A DNA stretch of 64,000 nt from Janthinobacterium sp. (GTDB taxonomy: Bacteria > Pseudomonadota > Gammaproteobacteria > Burkholderiales > Chitinibacteraceae): assembly GCA_025360045.1 (NCBI GenBank), contig JANYCY010000079.1, positions 1 through 64,000 of the forward strand, given 5' to 3'. The notes under the pieces are model-generated. The model was not told the origin of the DNA and made no database searches. It saw only the letters and a list, made by a program, of their open reading frames with translations. The translations under genes and the position numbers were made by a program. This document shows positions 16,299 through 24,153 of the stretch, in pieces (positions within the stretch are counted from its first letter, which is position 1; each line of letters starts with the position of its first letter).

Positions 16299-17144
16299 TT
16301 AGAGAACCTCATCCAGTGGGGTAATCGATACATCTTCAGCAGGCCGTGCCCAAAAAAATCGATCAGGAATCTGCTGACCCATACCAGGCCGGTAAGCAGC
16401 AAGTAGTGTTTGCCAAGTGTAATCTTGGGCTTCTTTAACGGCTTCGAGAATCTCCGCACCATTAGCCAAAGCGCCCGTTAAAGCCGCAGCCAGTGTGCTA
16501 CCCGCGCCGTAAAAGCTTCCTGGCAATCGATCCCACGAATCTACACTGGCACGTCCCATATCACTGTATAAGCCGTTAATCACCTTTGGCGTGTTTTCAT
16601 GAGCACCGGTAATCAATACATATTCGCAGCCAAAATCTAGAATTCGGCTAGCGGCAATATCGAGGGTTAAATCATCTTGCTCGTCAGGATCGTCCGAGGC
16701 TAAGTGCCTTGCGTCGATACTATTAAGGGTAACTAAGGTGGTGTGTGGCAAAAGTAATTCACGCGTCATCGCGAGTAATTCTTCGGCCGCTAAATGGTCA
16801 CCGCCTTGGGTGAAAAATACAGGGTCTAGAATAAGCGGGATTTCTGGGTAATCAGACGCGATCTCAGCAATCACGGTCAGTGTTTCAATACTGCCAATCA
16901 GGCCCACTTTAATCGCATCTACTTTCATATCTTCAAGAATACAGCGTGCTTGATCTTCTACCCATTCACTATCAATAAGTAAAACATCTTGTTCACCTGA
17001 ACTATCTTGAATCACGATGCCGGTCATTACCGGCGCCACATGGCAACCAAGAGATGATAAAGCAAGCATATCTGCAGCAAGTCCAGCACCACCGGATGGA
17101 TCATTACCAGCAAATACAAGCACAATAGGGGGGCTGGTAGTCAT
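16299..17144 (-). CDS. ThiD-like hydroxymethylpyrimidine kinase paralogue
   Basis: The 281-residue ribokinase-fold protein starts with IVLVFAGNDPSGGAGLAADM, the ThiD substrate loop, and has VKVDAIKVGL-like and ILDPVFFTQGGDHLA segments. In the anion hole it reads FYGAGSTLAAALTGAL, with no Cys where thiD at 14287 has GTGCTL. It may therefore have lost or changed part of the two-step activity. It is the second ThiD-type gene in the window. Beta-proteobacteria often have such a gene beside rubredoxin and hemL, as here. It is transcribed away from rubredoxin, with about 58 bases between them. Confidence 0.75.
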   Translation of the reverse strand: MTTSPPIVLVFAGNDPSGGAGLAADMLALSSLGCHVAPVMTGIVIQDSSGEQDVLLIDSEWVEDQARCILEDMKVDAIKVGLIGSIETLTVIAEIASDYPEIPLILDPVFFTQGGDHLAAEELLAMTRELLLPHTTLVTLNSIDARHLASDDPDEQDDLTLDIAASRILDFGCEYVLITGAHENTPKVINGLYSDMGRASVDSWDRLPGSFYGAGSTLAAALTGALANGAEILEAVKEAQDYTWQTLLAAYRPGMGQQIPDRFFWARPAEDVSITPLDEVL

Positions 17145-17202
17145 GGGTACATTCTTTGAATCAGGTAAAATTAAATTTTAACTTACTTAATAGGTAACTC
17201 GA

Positions 17203-17367
17203 ATGAAAAAATACATGTGTCTCATTTGTGGCTTTATTTACGATCAAGCCGAAGGCCTGCCTAACGATGGTATTGCCGCAGGAACGGCTTGGGAAGATGT
17301 CCCTCCAAACTGGACTTGCCCAGATTGTGGGGCCAGAAAAGATGATTTTGAGATGATAGAAGTCTAA
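17203..17367 (+). CDS. Rubredoxin
   Basis: This 54-residue protein has the two iron-binding knuckles CLICGF and CPDCGA, spaced as in rubredoxins, with the aromatic core YxxxxG...W and the PNW before the second knuckle. It holds one iron atom bound by four cysteines and carries single electrons in the cytoplasm. The ATG is preceded by TAGGTAA. Its stop is 10 bases before the M48 protease start with AAGGAT between them, so the genes may be co-transcribed. It is too short for many ORF callers. Confidence 0.95.
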   Translation: MKKYMCLICGFIYDQAEGLPNDGIAAGTAWEDVPPNWTCPDCGARKDDFEMIEV

Positions 17368-17377
17368 AAGGATCACT

Positions 17378-18214
17378 ATGAAAACGCTGATTAGCGTCAC
17401 CGTGCTTTCAGCCTTATTACTAGGCTGTCAGCAGGTAAGCACCACAGAAACAGGTGCTACCAATGTCAATCGTAAGCAAAATATGAGCATGCTATTGTCT
17501 GAGCAACAAGTCGACAATATGGCAAAGCAGTCTTACCAAGAAACCCTGAATAAAGCGCAAAGCAAAGGTGTGCTCAATAGCGATAAGGCCATGACAGCCA
17601 GAGTGCGCGGTATTGCTAGTCGCATTATTCCGCAAACCAGCGTTTTTCGCGCCGATGCAAGTAAATGGCAATGGGAAGTGAATGTAGAAGCCAGTCCAGA
17701 GCTGAATGCCTATTGCATGGCAGGCGGCAAGATTATGTTTTACTCTGGCATTATCGAAAAACTAAAACTCAGCGATGATGAAATCGCCCAAATTATGGGC
17801 CATGAAATCAGCCACGCTTTAAGAGAACACAGCCGCGAGCGCATGAGCAGTGCGTATAACAAGCAATTGGCCATGCAAGGCTTGTCGCTGCTGACTGGCG
17901 GAAAATACGATGGCTATATGGGTATGGCCGATGAGCTGATGCAAGTAGGCTACTTTTTACCTAATAGCCGCGAGCACGAATCAGAAGCCGATACGATGGG
18001 CTTAGAACTGGCAGCAAGAGCAGGTTATAAGCCTCAAGCAGCAATCACCCTATGGCAAAAAATGGCTGCAGCCAGCCAAGGGCAACCTGCAGAATTCCTC
18101 TCTACCCACCCTTCAAATCAAACCCGTATTCAAGATTTACAGGCCAAAATTCCAGCCGTACAAGGCTTGTACGATACCGCAGCACGTAAATATCCAGCTA
18201 AAAAGGGAAATTAA
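17378..18214 (+). CDS. M48-family metalloprotease lipoprotein
   Basis: A lipoprotein signal peptide ends in the lipobox LLLGC (Cys17). The zinc-binding HEISH motif is at residues 142-146 and the third ligand is probably Glu203 in HESEADTMG. This is the pattern of periplasmic M48 peptidases such as LoiP/BepA that act on outer-membrane proteins. At 278 residues it lacks the TPR tail of BepA, so it is closer to LoiP (YggG). The stop overlaps the start of hemJ by one base (TAATG). Confidence 0.9.
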   Translation: MKTLISVTVLSALLLGCQQVSTTETGATNVNRKQNMSMLLSEQQVDNMAKQSYQETLNKAQSKGVLNSDKAMTARVRGIASRIIPQTSVFRADASKWQWEVNVEASPELNAYCMAGGKIMFYSGIIEKLKLSDDEIAQIMGHEISHALREHSRERMSSAYNKQLAMQGLSLLTGGKYDGYMGMADELMQVGYFLPNSREHESEADTMGLELAARAGYKPQAAITLWQKMAAASQGQPAEFLSTHPSNQTRIQDLQAKIPAVQGLYDTAARKYPAKKGN

Positions 18215-18636
18215 TGCTCTGGGTAAAAGCACTGCATATTATTTTTATTACTAGCTGGTTTGCGGGCCTATTTTATTTGCCTAGATTATTTGTAAATCAT
18301 GCTATGAGCACAGATCACGAAACGATTGCACGCTTAAAATTGATGGAACATAAGCTGATTCGCTTTATGACGCCCTTAGGTATTTTGGCGTTGATATTTG
18401 GTATCTGGCTTTGGTCTTACTTTGATTTTTATATGGGTGCAGGCTGGCGTTGGATGCATGTAAAACTCACTCTCGTCGCCGTTTTAATTGTCTATCACGG
18501 TTGGTGTTGGAAGCTTTACAAAGATTTTGCCAACGATAGCAATACACACAGCCATCACTGGTATCGTTTTTTTAACGAGATCCCTGTTTTAGTTTTAGTG
18601 GCCTGCGTTATTTTGGTGGTGGTAAAGCCTTTCTAA
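18214..18636 (+). CDS. hemJ: HemJ-type protoporphyrinogen oxidase
   Basis: This 140-residue inner-membrane protein has four hydrophobic segments. WVKALHIIFITSWFAGLFYLPRLFV holds the conserved His and Arg of HemJ, and the later segment WMHVKLTLVAVLIVYHGWCWKL holds a Lys and a second His. HemJ oxidises protoporphyrinogen IX in organisms without HemG or HemY. The gene overlaps the M48 gene by one base and lies close to hemL, the entry enzyme of the same pathway, which supports the call. Confidence 0.88.
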   Translation: MLWVKALHIIFITSWFAGLFYLPRLFVNHAMSTDHETIARLKLMEHKLIRFMTPLGILALIFGIWLWSYFDFYMGAGWRWMHVKLTLVAVLIVYHGWCWKLYKDFANDSNTHSHHWYRFFNEIPVLVLVACVILVVVKPF

Positions 18637-18658
18637 AACGCCTTAGGAGTAAAGAATA

Positions 18659-19120
18659 ATGGCGACAGAAATTGAACGTAAATTCTTATTAAATAGTGAT
18701 GATTGGCGTAAAGAAGTGCAGCAGTCTAGCCGAATTGCCCAGGGCTATTTATCGAGTGATCCTGAGCGAGTAGTGCGTGTTCGTTTGCGTGGGACGCAAG
18801 GATTTATCACCATCAAAGGCAAAACAGCTGGAATTGAACGCTTAGAATTTGAGTATGAAATTCCTTTTGCTGATGCAGAAGCACTATTAAAACTGTGTCC
18901 CAATACACTTGATAAAACACGGTATTTAATCGATTTTGCAGGATATACTTGGGAGATCGACGAATTTCATGGCGAAAATGCACCGTTAATCATTGCCGAG
19001 TTGGAATTACCTAGTAGCGATGCTCTCTATACTAAGCCAGCTTGGTTAGGTTCAGAAGTATCCAATGATCCGCGATACTTTAATAGCTATCTTTCTGAAC
19101 ATAGCTATTCAACTTGGTAA
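18659..19120 (+). CDS. CYTH domain protein (inorganic triphosphatase-like)
   Basis: It begins MATEIERKFLL with the ExExK signature (Glu4, Glu6, Lys8). Alternating charged strands follow, including VVRVRLRGTQGFITIKGKTAG, RLEFEYEIP and TWEIDEFHGENAPLIIAELEL. These form the tunnel of CYTH enzymes, which cleave triphosphates such as tripolyphosphate with a metal ion. At 153 residues it is the short single-domain form. AGGAG precedes the start and a terminator follows the stop, so this gene ends the rubredoxin-protease-hemJ unit. Confidence 0.88.
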   Translation: MATEIERKFLLNSDDWRKEVQQSSRIAQGYLSSDPERVVRVRLRGTQGFITIKGKTAGIERLEFEYEIPFADAEALLKLCPNTLDKTRYLIDFAGYTWEIDEFHGENAPLIIAELELPSSDALYTKPAWLGSEVSNDPRYFNSYLSEHSYSTW

Positions 19121-19133
19121 TTGATTGAAACTA

Positions 19134-19164
19134 AATAAGCGCCTGTAATAGGCGCTTATTTTTT
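19134..19164 (+). terminator. Rho-independent terminator after the CYTH gene
   Basis: AATAAGCGCCT and AGGCGCTTATT form an 11-base stem around GTAAT, followed by TTTT. It lies 14 bases after the stop codon of the CYTH gene. Confidence 0.9.
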
Positions 19165-19294
19165 GCCTAAAATTCAATATGTAGTCAGTAAATTAAAACT
19201 ACGTCGTACTGCAACACAAGTAACAAGTGAGCAATGACGGTTTCTGTGAAAGAACGATGGCGCTATGATATTGCTTTCTATAGTGGATTTCGTC

Positions 19295-20575
19295 ATGAAT
19301 CAAAACCAACAATTGTTTGCTGCCGCACAAAAGCATATTCCTGGCGGCGTAAATTCGCCAGTACGCGCTTTTGGTTCTGTTGGTGGCACGCCACGCTTTT
19401 TTAAAAAGGGCCTGGGTGCCTATGTTTGGGATGTAGATGATCAGCGTTATATTGATTATGTAGGCTCTTGGGGCCCGCTTATTCTAGGGCACACTCATCC
19501 AGATGTGCTTGAAGCCGTGATTGCAGCAGCTAAAAATGGCATGAGTTTCGGTGCGCCAACCGCAGCAGAAGTGGAATTAGCCGATTTAATTTGCGAAATG
19601 CTACCGTCTATCGAACAAGTCCGCCTTGTTTCGAGTGGCACCGAAGCCACAATGAGTGCTATTCGCCTTGCTCGTGGTTTTACAGGTCGCGATAAATTGG
19701 TGAAATTTGAAGGTTGTTACCACGGCCACGCCGATAGCTTATTAGTAAAAGCGGGTTCTGGTTTATTAACTTTCAGCAACCCTTCATCAGCTGGTGTTCC
19801 GGCGTCAGTTGCTGCCGATACCTTAGTTCTACCGTATAACGATGTTGCCGCGCTAGAAGAACTGTTTGCAGAAATGGGGGAGCAAATTGCGGCCATTATC
19901 GTAGAACCGATCGCTGGCAATATGAATATGGTGCAAGCCAGCCCTGAATTTGTTCAAGCGATGCGTAAATTAACTGAAAATCATGGTGCAGTTTTGATTT
20001 ATGACGAAGTCATGACTGGTTTTCGAGTTAATTTGCAATGCACCCAAGGTTTGCACGGCGTGAAACCTGATTTAACTTGCCTAGGTAAAGTAGTAGGTGG
20101 TGGTATGCCACTCGCTGCTTTTGGTGGTCGTAGCGACATTATGGCTAAGTTAGCCCCCCTTGGTCCGGTCTACCAAGCGGGTACGCTTTCAGGTAATCCG
20201 GTTGCAGTTGCAGCAGGTTTAGCAACATTAAAGATTATCCGTGAAGACGATTTTTTTAATAGATTGTCTATTCAAACTAAAAAACTATGTGACGGTTTAA
20301 TTCAAGTTGCTAAAGAAACAAATACTATTTTTGTCGCTCAAAGTGTAGGCGGTATGTTTGGTTTTTATTTTAGTAAAAACATTCCGCAATCATTTGTAGA
20401 TGTTATGAATTCTGATCGAACTCGTTTTAATGCTTTTTTTCATGGTATGTTAAATAAAGGTATTTATTTAGCGCCTTCTGCATTTGAGGCAGGTTTTGTT
20501 TCAGCAGCGCATTCTGATCAAGATATCTTAGATACACTTGAAGCAGCAAGATCGGTATTTTTAGAAATTAAGTAA
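19295..20575 (+). CDS. hemL: Glutamate-1-semialdehyde 2,1-aminomutase
   Basis: HemL turns glutamate-1-semialdehyde into 5-aminolevulinate, the tetrapyrrole precursor. The 426-residue fold-type I PLP enzyme shows [18 protein letters not shown] near the start, [43 protein letters not shown], the cofactor lysine in [18 protein letters not shown] and [18 protein letters not shown] chose the ATG at 19295 (MNQNQQLF) because family proteins begin there, although the frame is open 10 codons earlier. The upstream site is poor in ribosome binding sequence. A strong terminator follows. Confidence 0.95.
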   Translation: MNQNQQLFAAAQKHIPGGVNSPVRAFGSVGGTPRFFKKGLGAYVWDVDDQRYIDYVGSWGPLILGHTHPDVLEAVIAAAKNGMSFGAPTAAEVELADLICEMLPSIEQVRLVSSGTEATMSAIRLARGFTGRDKLVKFEGCYHGHADSLLVKAGSGLLTFSNPSSAGVPASVAADTLVLPYNDVAALEELFAEMGEQIAAIIVEPIAGNMNMVQASPEFVQAMRKLTENHGAVLIYDEVMTGFRVNLQCTQGLHGVKPDLTCLGKVVGGGMPLAAFGGRSDIMAKLAPLGPVYQAGTLSGNPVAVAAGLATLKIIREDDFFNRLSIQTKKLCDGLIQVAKETNTIFVAQSVGGMFGFYFSKNIPQSFVDVMNSDRTRFNAFFHGMLNKGIYLAPSAFEAGFVSAAHSDQDILDTLEAARSVFLEIK

Positions 20576-20590
20576 TATATATTCGTTAAT

Positions 20591-20617
20591 AAAAAACGGC
20601 CTGATGGGCCGTTTTTT
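20591..20617. terminator. Bidirectional terminator between hemL and the TlpA-like gene
   Basis: AAAAAACGGCC...GGCCGTTTTTT is a GC stem with an A-run on one side and a T-run on the other, between two convergent genes, so it can serve both strands. Confidence 0.9.
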
Positions 20618-20702
20618 ATTGCCTGTTATATGATGGTTTGTAATGTAGACAAGGGTTATTACAAGGCGTACATAAATATAACACGTTGATTTAAAAGGGT
20701 AT

Positions 20703-21203
20703 TTATGATTTTTTAATTTCTTCTTTAATTAATGATTCAATTTCTTTTATATCTGCAACACCTACGTATTTTTTAATAATTTCACCCTTCTTATTAATTA
20801 AGAAGGTGCTAGGTGTTAAACCTACATCTCCGAATGATTTTGCAATTTTTCCATTAATGTCATGTTGAACAAAAAAGGGTAGTTTTTTTTCTTTAACATA
20901 ATTAGCAATATATTCAGGATTATCATAATCCATAGCTATAGCAATCGTTTTATATTTATTAGTATTATATTTTTCTTGTAATTTTATAAGCTCAGGCATT
21001 TCCTGAATACAACCAGTGCAACTTGTCGCCCAGAAATTAACAAGGACGATTTGGGTTTTTAATGCAGACAGGTTTAGATTTTGACCTTGAATATTTGTTA
21101 ATTGAATATCAGGTGCTTGTTTATTGGGTGCTTGAAAAATTAAGTATCCAGCAATACTGATAACTGTTGCGATAGCGATTAAATGTGGAAAATATTTTTT
21201 CAT
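20703..21203 (-). CDS. TlpA/ResA-like thiol-disulfide oxidoreductase
   Basis: The 166-residue protein has one N-terminal membrane anchor (about residues 7-24) and a thioredoxin fold with CTGC at the active site in FWATSCTGCIQEMPEL, then a cis-Pro segment VGLTPSTFLINKKG. It is probably exported and reduces cytochrome c apoproteins or other envelope thiols. The gene is clearly richer in A and T and in Lys/Ile codons than its neighbours, which may mean acquisition from elsewhere or simply its place beside the AT-rich origin candidate. Confidence 0.87.
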   Translation of the reverse strand: MKKYFPHLIAIATVISIAGYLIFQAPNKQAPDIQLTNIQGQNLNLSALKTQIVLVNFWATSCTGCIQEMPELIKLQEKYNTNKYKTIAIAMDYDNPEYIANYVKEKKLPFFVQHDINGKIAKSFGDVGLTPSTFLINKKGEIIKKYVGVADIKEIESLIKEEIKKS

Positions 21204-21510
21204 TTTGGTGTCTCTTGTCTTACAAGATGGCGATTTTAGAACATTTTTTTGGGGTTTTGGGGTGGAAAATTTATTTACACCTTTTTTTCTTTTAGTACTT
21301 CATTTAAGAAGAAAGATATAAGAACAACTAATAAGGGGAGGTGTTTTCTGTGGATAAGTCATTTTCCTTTTATTTTTCAAACACTTAACTTATCCACAAG
21401 GCTGGGTATGGAATCGGTTTTGCCTGTGGATAATTTGGAGATAGTTTTTTGGGTTTTGCTGCTTCTAAGGTTTTCCACAGTGCCAGCTACTTTTATCCAC
21501 AGGGCAAGTA
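21204..21510. other. oriC: Candidate chromosomal replication origin: DnaA box cluster and AT-rich region
   Basis: Four exact DnaA boxes (TTATCCACA) lie at 21349-21357 (minus), 21390-21398 (plus), 21425-21433 (minus) and 21493-21501 (plus). The one-mismatch box TTTTCCACA is at 21471-21479. The neighbouring stretch 21235-21340 is rich in A and T runs and could be the unwinding element. No gene occupies the 369-base gap. Two parS sites, parA-parB and mnmG-rsmG lie in the same window, which is typical of origin regions. dnaA is not in the window. It might instead be a DnaA-titrating site, but the density of boxes favours an origin. Confidence 0.8.
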
Positions 21511-21542
21511 GTTGATTTGATGGATCGTTTGATTTTTCACCG

Positions 21543-21568
21543 TATAATGGCTCGTTTTGACGGAGGGG
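21543..21568 (+). promoter_or_regulatory. Promoter -10 box and ribosome binding site of the YlqF gene
   Basis: A consensus TATAAT (21543-21548) is followed by CGGAGGGG just before the ATG at 21573. I see no good -35 box at the right distance. The -10 is about 40 bases from the last DnaA box, so DnaA binding could influence this promoter. Confidence 0.5.
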
Positions 21569-21572
21569 TTCG

Positions 21573-22478
21573 ATGGCGATCCAGTGGTTTCCAGGGCATA
21601 TGAACACTGCCCGCAAGCAGGTTGCAGAGACCATGGCCAAGGTTGACTTGGTGATTGAGGTGGTTGATGCTCGCTTGCCACTGTCTAGTAGCAATCCCAT
21701 GATTGAGCCGATGCGCCGCTTAAGGCAGCGTCCTGCTCTCAAGGTTTTGAATAAAGCAGATTTGGCAGATCCAAGACTCAATAAAATCTGGCTTGAATGG
21801 TTTAAATCTCAGCCAGGTACAGAAGCTGTATTGTTGGGCGAAGATAATAAAATTCAGGGTGCTAAGCTGATTCCTCAGCTGTGCCAGGCCTTAGCCCCAC
21901 ACAGAGATGGTGAAGAAAAACCACTGCGTGCAATGATTGTTGGTATTCCTAACGTGGGTAAATCGACGTTAATCAATCATTTAGCCAAGCGTAAAATTGC
22001 GAAAGTGGCGGATACGCCGGGCGTGACGAAGATGCAGCAGCGGGTTGAAACGTTGGCGGGCATGATTTTGTACGACACGCCAGGTTTGATGTGGCCTAAG
22101 GTGCAGAATGAAGATTCTGGTTATCGCTTAGCAATGGCGGGATCGATTGGTCGCAATGCTTATGATGAAGTCGATGTGGCGTTGTATGCGATTGAGACCT
22201 TGATTGAGCGCTATCCTCAGTTCTTGCTTGATCGCTATAAATTGAAAGATTTGTTGGGTGATGCAGAGCCGCTTTTTGAGCTGATCGGTAAAAAACGCGG
22301 GGCAATGTTGTCTGGCGGGCGTATCGATACTCAAAAAACTGCAGATATGATTCTCACAGAGTTTCGTGGTGGTACATTAGGACGAATTACGCTGGAAACT
22401 CCAGATGATTTCTTAGAAATGCCAGTCTACGATCCTAATGATGAAGTAGAAGTGCCGGATCCAGATTTGGGAACTTAG
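21573..22478 (+). CDS. ylqF: Ribosome biogenesis GTPase YlqF/RbgA
   Basis: The 301-residue GTPase has its G motifs in circularly permuted order: NKAD (G4, residues 60-63), then GIPNVGKST (G1, 124-132), then DTPG (G3, 168-171). This order is diagnostic for YlqF/RbgA, which helps late assembly of the large ribosomal subunit. It starts with the family's MAIQWFPGHMNTAR. The gene follows the origin candidate and runs away from it. Confidence 0.93.
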   Translation: MAIQWFPGHMNTARKQVAETMAKVDLVIEVVDARLPLSSSNPMIEPMRRLRQRPALKVLNKADLADPRLNKIWLEWFKSQPGTEAVLLGEDNKIQGAKLIPQLCQALAPHRDGEEKPLRAMIVGIPNVGKSTLINHLAKRKIAKVADTPGVTKMQQRVETLAGMILYDTPGLMWPKVQNEDSGYRLAMAGSIGRNAYDEVDVALYAIETLIERYPQFLLDRYKLKDLLGDAEPLFELIGKKRGAMLSGGRIDTQKTADMILTEFRGGTLGRITLETPDDFLEMPVYDPNDEVEVPDPDLGT

Positions 22479-22584
22479 TACCCAGCTGCACACTTATCAC
22501 TTAATGAACAGAGTCATTATCGGCGCGGCGTATTCTTGTAAAATGTTTTAGAATTCGACTGCTCTGCAGCCTTGGAAGTCTCGG

Positions 22585-22785
22585 ATGGAAGCTGAACTTT
22601 TAAATCTTGAAGACAAAGTTGCCCAATTGGCGCTGCTTTGCCGTGAGTTACGCGATGAAAATCGTGGTTTGCGCCAGAAGTTATTGCTGACACAGCAGCA
22701 AAACCAAGGCTTGCTTGCTAAAGTAGACGGCAGCAAAGAAAGGGTTGCCGCTATTCTTGCTAAGCTACCGGGGGATACAGAATGA
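22585..22785 (+). CDS. TIGR02449-type small coiled-coil protein (ZapB-like)
   Basis: The 66-residue protein is almost entirely a heptad-repeat helix (LLNLEDKVAQLALLCREL, then LRQKLLLTQQQNQGLL). Small proteins of this type are regularly encoded just before zapA in beta- and gamma-proteobacteria and resemble ZapB, which bundles the FtsZ ring. Its stop overlaps the zapA start by 4 bases. The function is inferred from position and shape. Confidence 0.8.
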   Translation: MEAELLNLEDKVAQLALLCRELRDENRGLRQKLLLTQQQNQGLLAKVDGSKERVAAILAKLPGDTE

Positions 22786-23099
22786 GTGATGCGGTGATTA
22801 AGCAACTCGATGTTTCTATCATGGGCCGTGAGTTTCGTGTGGCTTGCCCTGAAAACGAAGAAGCGACTTTGGTGCAAGCAGTTGAGCTATTGGATCAGCG
22901 CATGCACGAGATTCGTGCGTCAGGCAAGGTGATAGGCTTAGAAAAAATTGCGATTATGGCGGCGCTAAATATTACACATGAATATTTGCATACGCGGGTT
23001 GATGGGGGTTTTGACATTGCCACAATTCAGCGTAGAATTGCCGTCATGAATTCATCAATAGACGCAGTGATGGGTGAACAGATTGATATGTTTTCCTAG
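22782..23099 (+). CDS. zapA: Cell division protein ZapA
   Basis: The 105-residue protein has the ZapA N-terminal globular part (LDVSIMGREFRVACPENEEATLV, a lead helix LDQRMHEIR) and the middle segment LEKIAIMAALNITHEYL, then a short helical end. ZapA binds FtsZ and promotes ring assembly. It overlaps the coiled-coil gene before it and is followed by 6S RNA and fthC, the classical order. Confidence 0.93.
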   Translation: MSDAVIKQLDVSIMGREFRVACPENEEATLVQAVELLDQRMHEIRASGKVIGLEKIAIMAALNITHEYLHTRVDGGFDIATIQRRIAVMNSSIDAVMGEQIDMFS

Positions 23100-23121
23100 C
23101 CTGCGGCTGTTGTAAACCAAT

Positions 23122-23296
23122 GCTTTCCTGCGGTGTTTGTTACGACTTGTCTCTCTGAACCAATAATTACTTTGGTTGCCTGCCATGAGCATGCTTGTTG
23201 TGCGCATCCCTCGTTGGATGCACCTGATAGCATCCGGTCGGTGACCGCTTGAACCTTCGGTTCAAGATTGCTCGTCGGACGGCACTCGCGGGAAGC
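23122..23296 (+). ncRNA. ssrS: 6S RNA
   Basis: The gap between zapA and fthC, the standard place of ssrS, folds as 6S RNA should. The ends pair (GCTTTCCTGCGGTG with CACTCGCGGGAAGC), there is a large central bubble, and the apical arm has TTGAACC-TTC-GGTTCAAG, as in the E. coli molecule. GAGCATGC also occurs in both. 6S RNA binds the sigma70 RNA polymerase in stationary phase and lowers transcription. The ends are estimated from pairing. Confidence 0.85.
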
Positions 23297-23316
23297 TCTT
23301 CATTGTTTCACATCAA

Positions 23317-23919
23317 GTGAATATCACTAGTTTATCTAGCAAATCCGAAGCACGGCGTGCTATACGCCGTGCTCGTGCTTTACTCCCCCCTCAAGAAAGA
23401 CATGCCGCAGAATTAGCTGTTGCCACTATGGCAAAGCAGCTTGGTTTATTACGCCGAGGCTTAAAAATCGCTGCGTATATTCCTGCAGGCAGTGAGTTTT
23501 CTCCTTGGATATTAATGCTGCGTGCCCTTTTAGGCGGCGTGGATGTTTATCTGCCTAAGGTGCCCAAGCGGGGAAGAAAGTTAAATTTTGTACGCTTAGA
23601 CGCAAAAAATCGTTGGAAATTAGGCCCACAAAATATTCTTGAACCCTTAGATGGTGAAATATGTTCGCCACGTGATTTGGATATTGTGTTTCTGCCTTTG
23701 CTAGGATTTGATTCAAATTTGGCTAGATTAGGGCAAGGTGGTGGTTATTATGATTGCACTTTTGAATTTAGGCGCTGGCGGCGGGAGTGGAAAAAACCAC
23801 GTTTAGTGGGTTTGGCATTTGATCTACAACACGTAGAACAATTACCCGTAGATATCTGGGATTTACGTCTAGATTACATCTTGACTGGAAAAAAAACTTG
23901 GCGGCAAGCCGCTGTCTGA
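23317..23919 (+). CDS. fthC: 5-formyltetrahydrofolate cyclo-ligase
   Basis: This enzyme turns 5-formyl-THF into 5,10-methenyl-THF with ATP. The 200-residue protein shows KSEARRAIRRARALL at the start, KIAAYIPAGSEFSP, VFLPLLGFD and the signature LGQGGGYYDCTF. The start is a GTG at 23317, about 20 bases after the predicted end of 6S RNA, so the two are probably on one transcript, as in E. coli ssrS-ygfA. Confidence 0.92.
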   Translation: MNITSLSSKSEARRAIRRARALLPPQERHAAELAVATMAKQLGLLRRGLKIAAYIPAGSEFSPWILMLRALLGGVDVYLPKVPKRGRKLNFVRLDAKNRWKLGPQNILEPLDGEICSPRDLDIVFLPLLGFDSNLARLGQGGGYYDCTFEFRRWRREWKKPRLVGLAFDLQHVEQLPVDIWDLRLDYILTGKKTWRQAAV

Positions 23920-24153
23920 TAAGTTTTTCTCTTTCTAATAACGATCAGACTTTCATGCTGTGAAAGATGCGACGCATTCTGATACTGTTAGAACGCAAAA
24001 ATACGAATTTCATGAGAAAACGCAAATTATTGCCATGACAAAAGCAATAAATACACAGTTATTTTTTTTGACATCGCACTAAACTACGTCGCGATTGGCG
24101 TTAAAGCCAACAATAGAGTCTCTACAAGCACTGCCCCCAATAATGAGGTTGCC

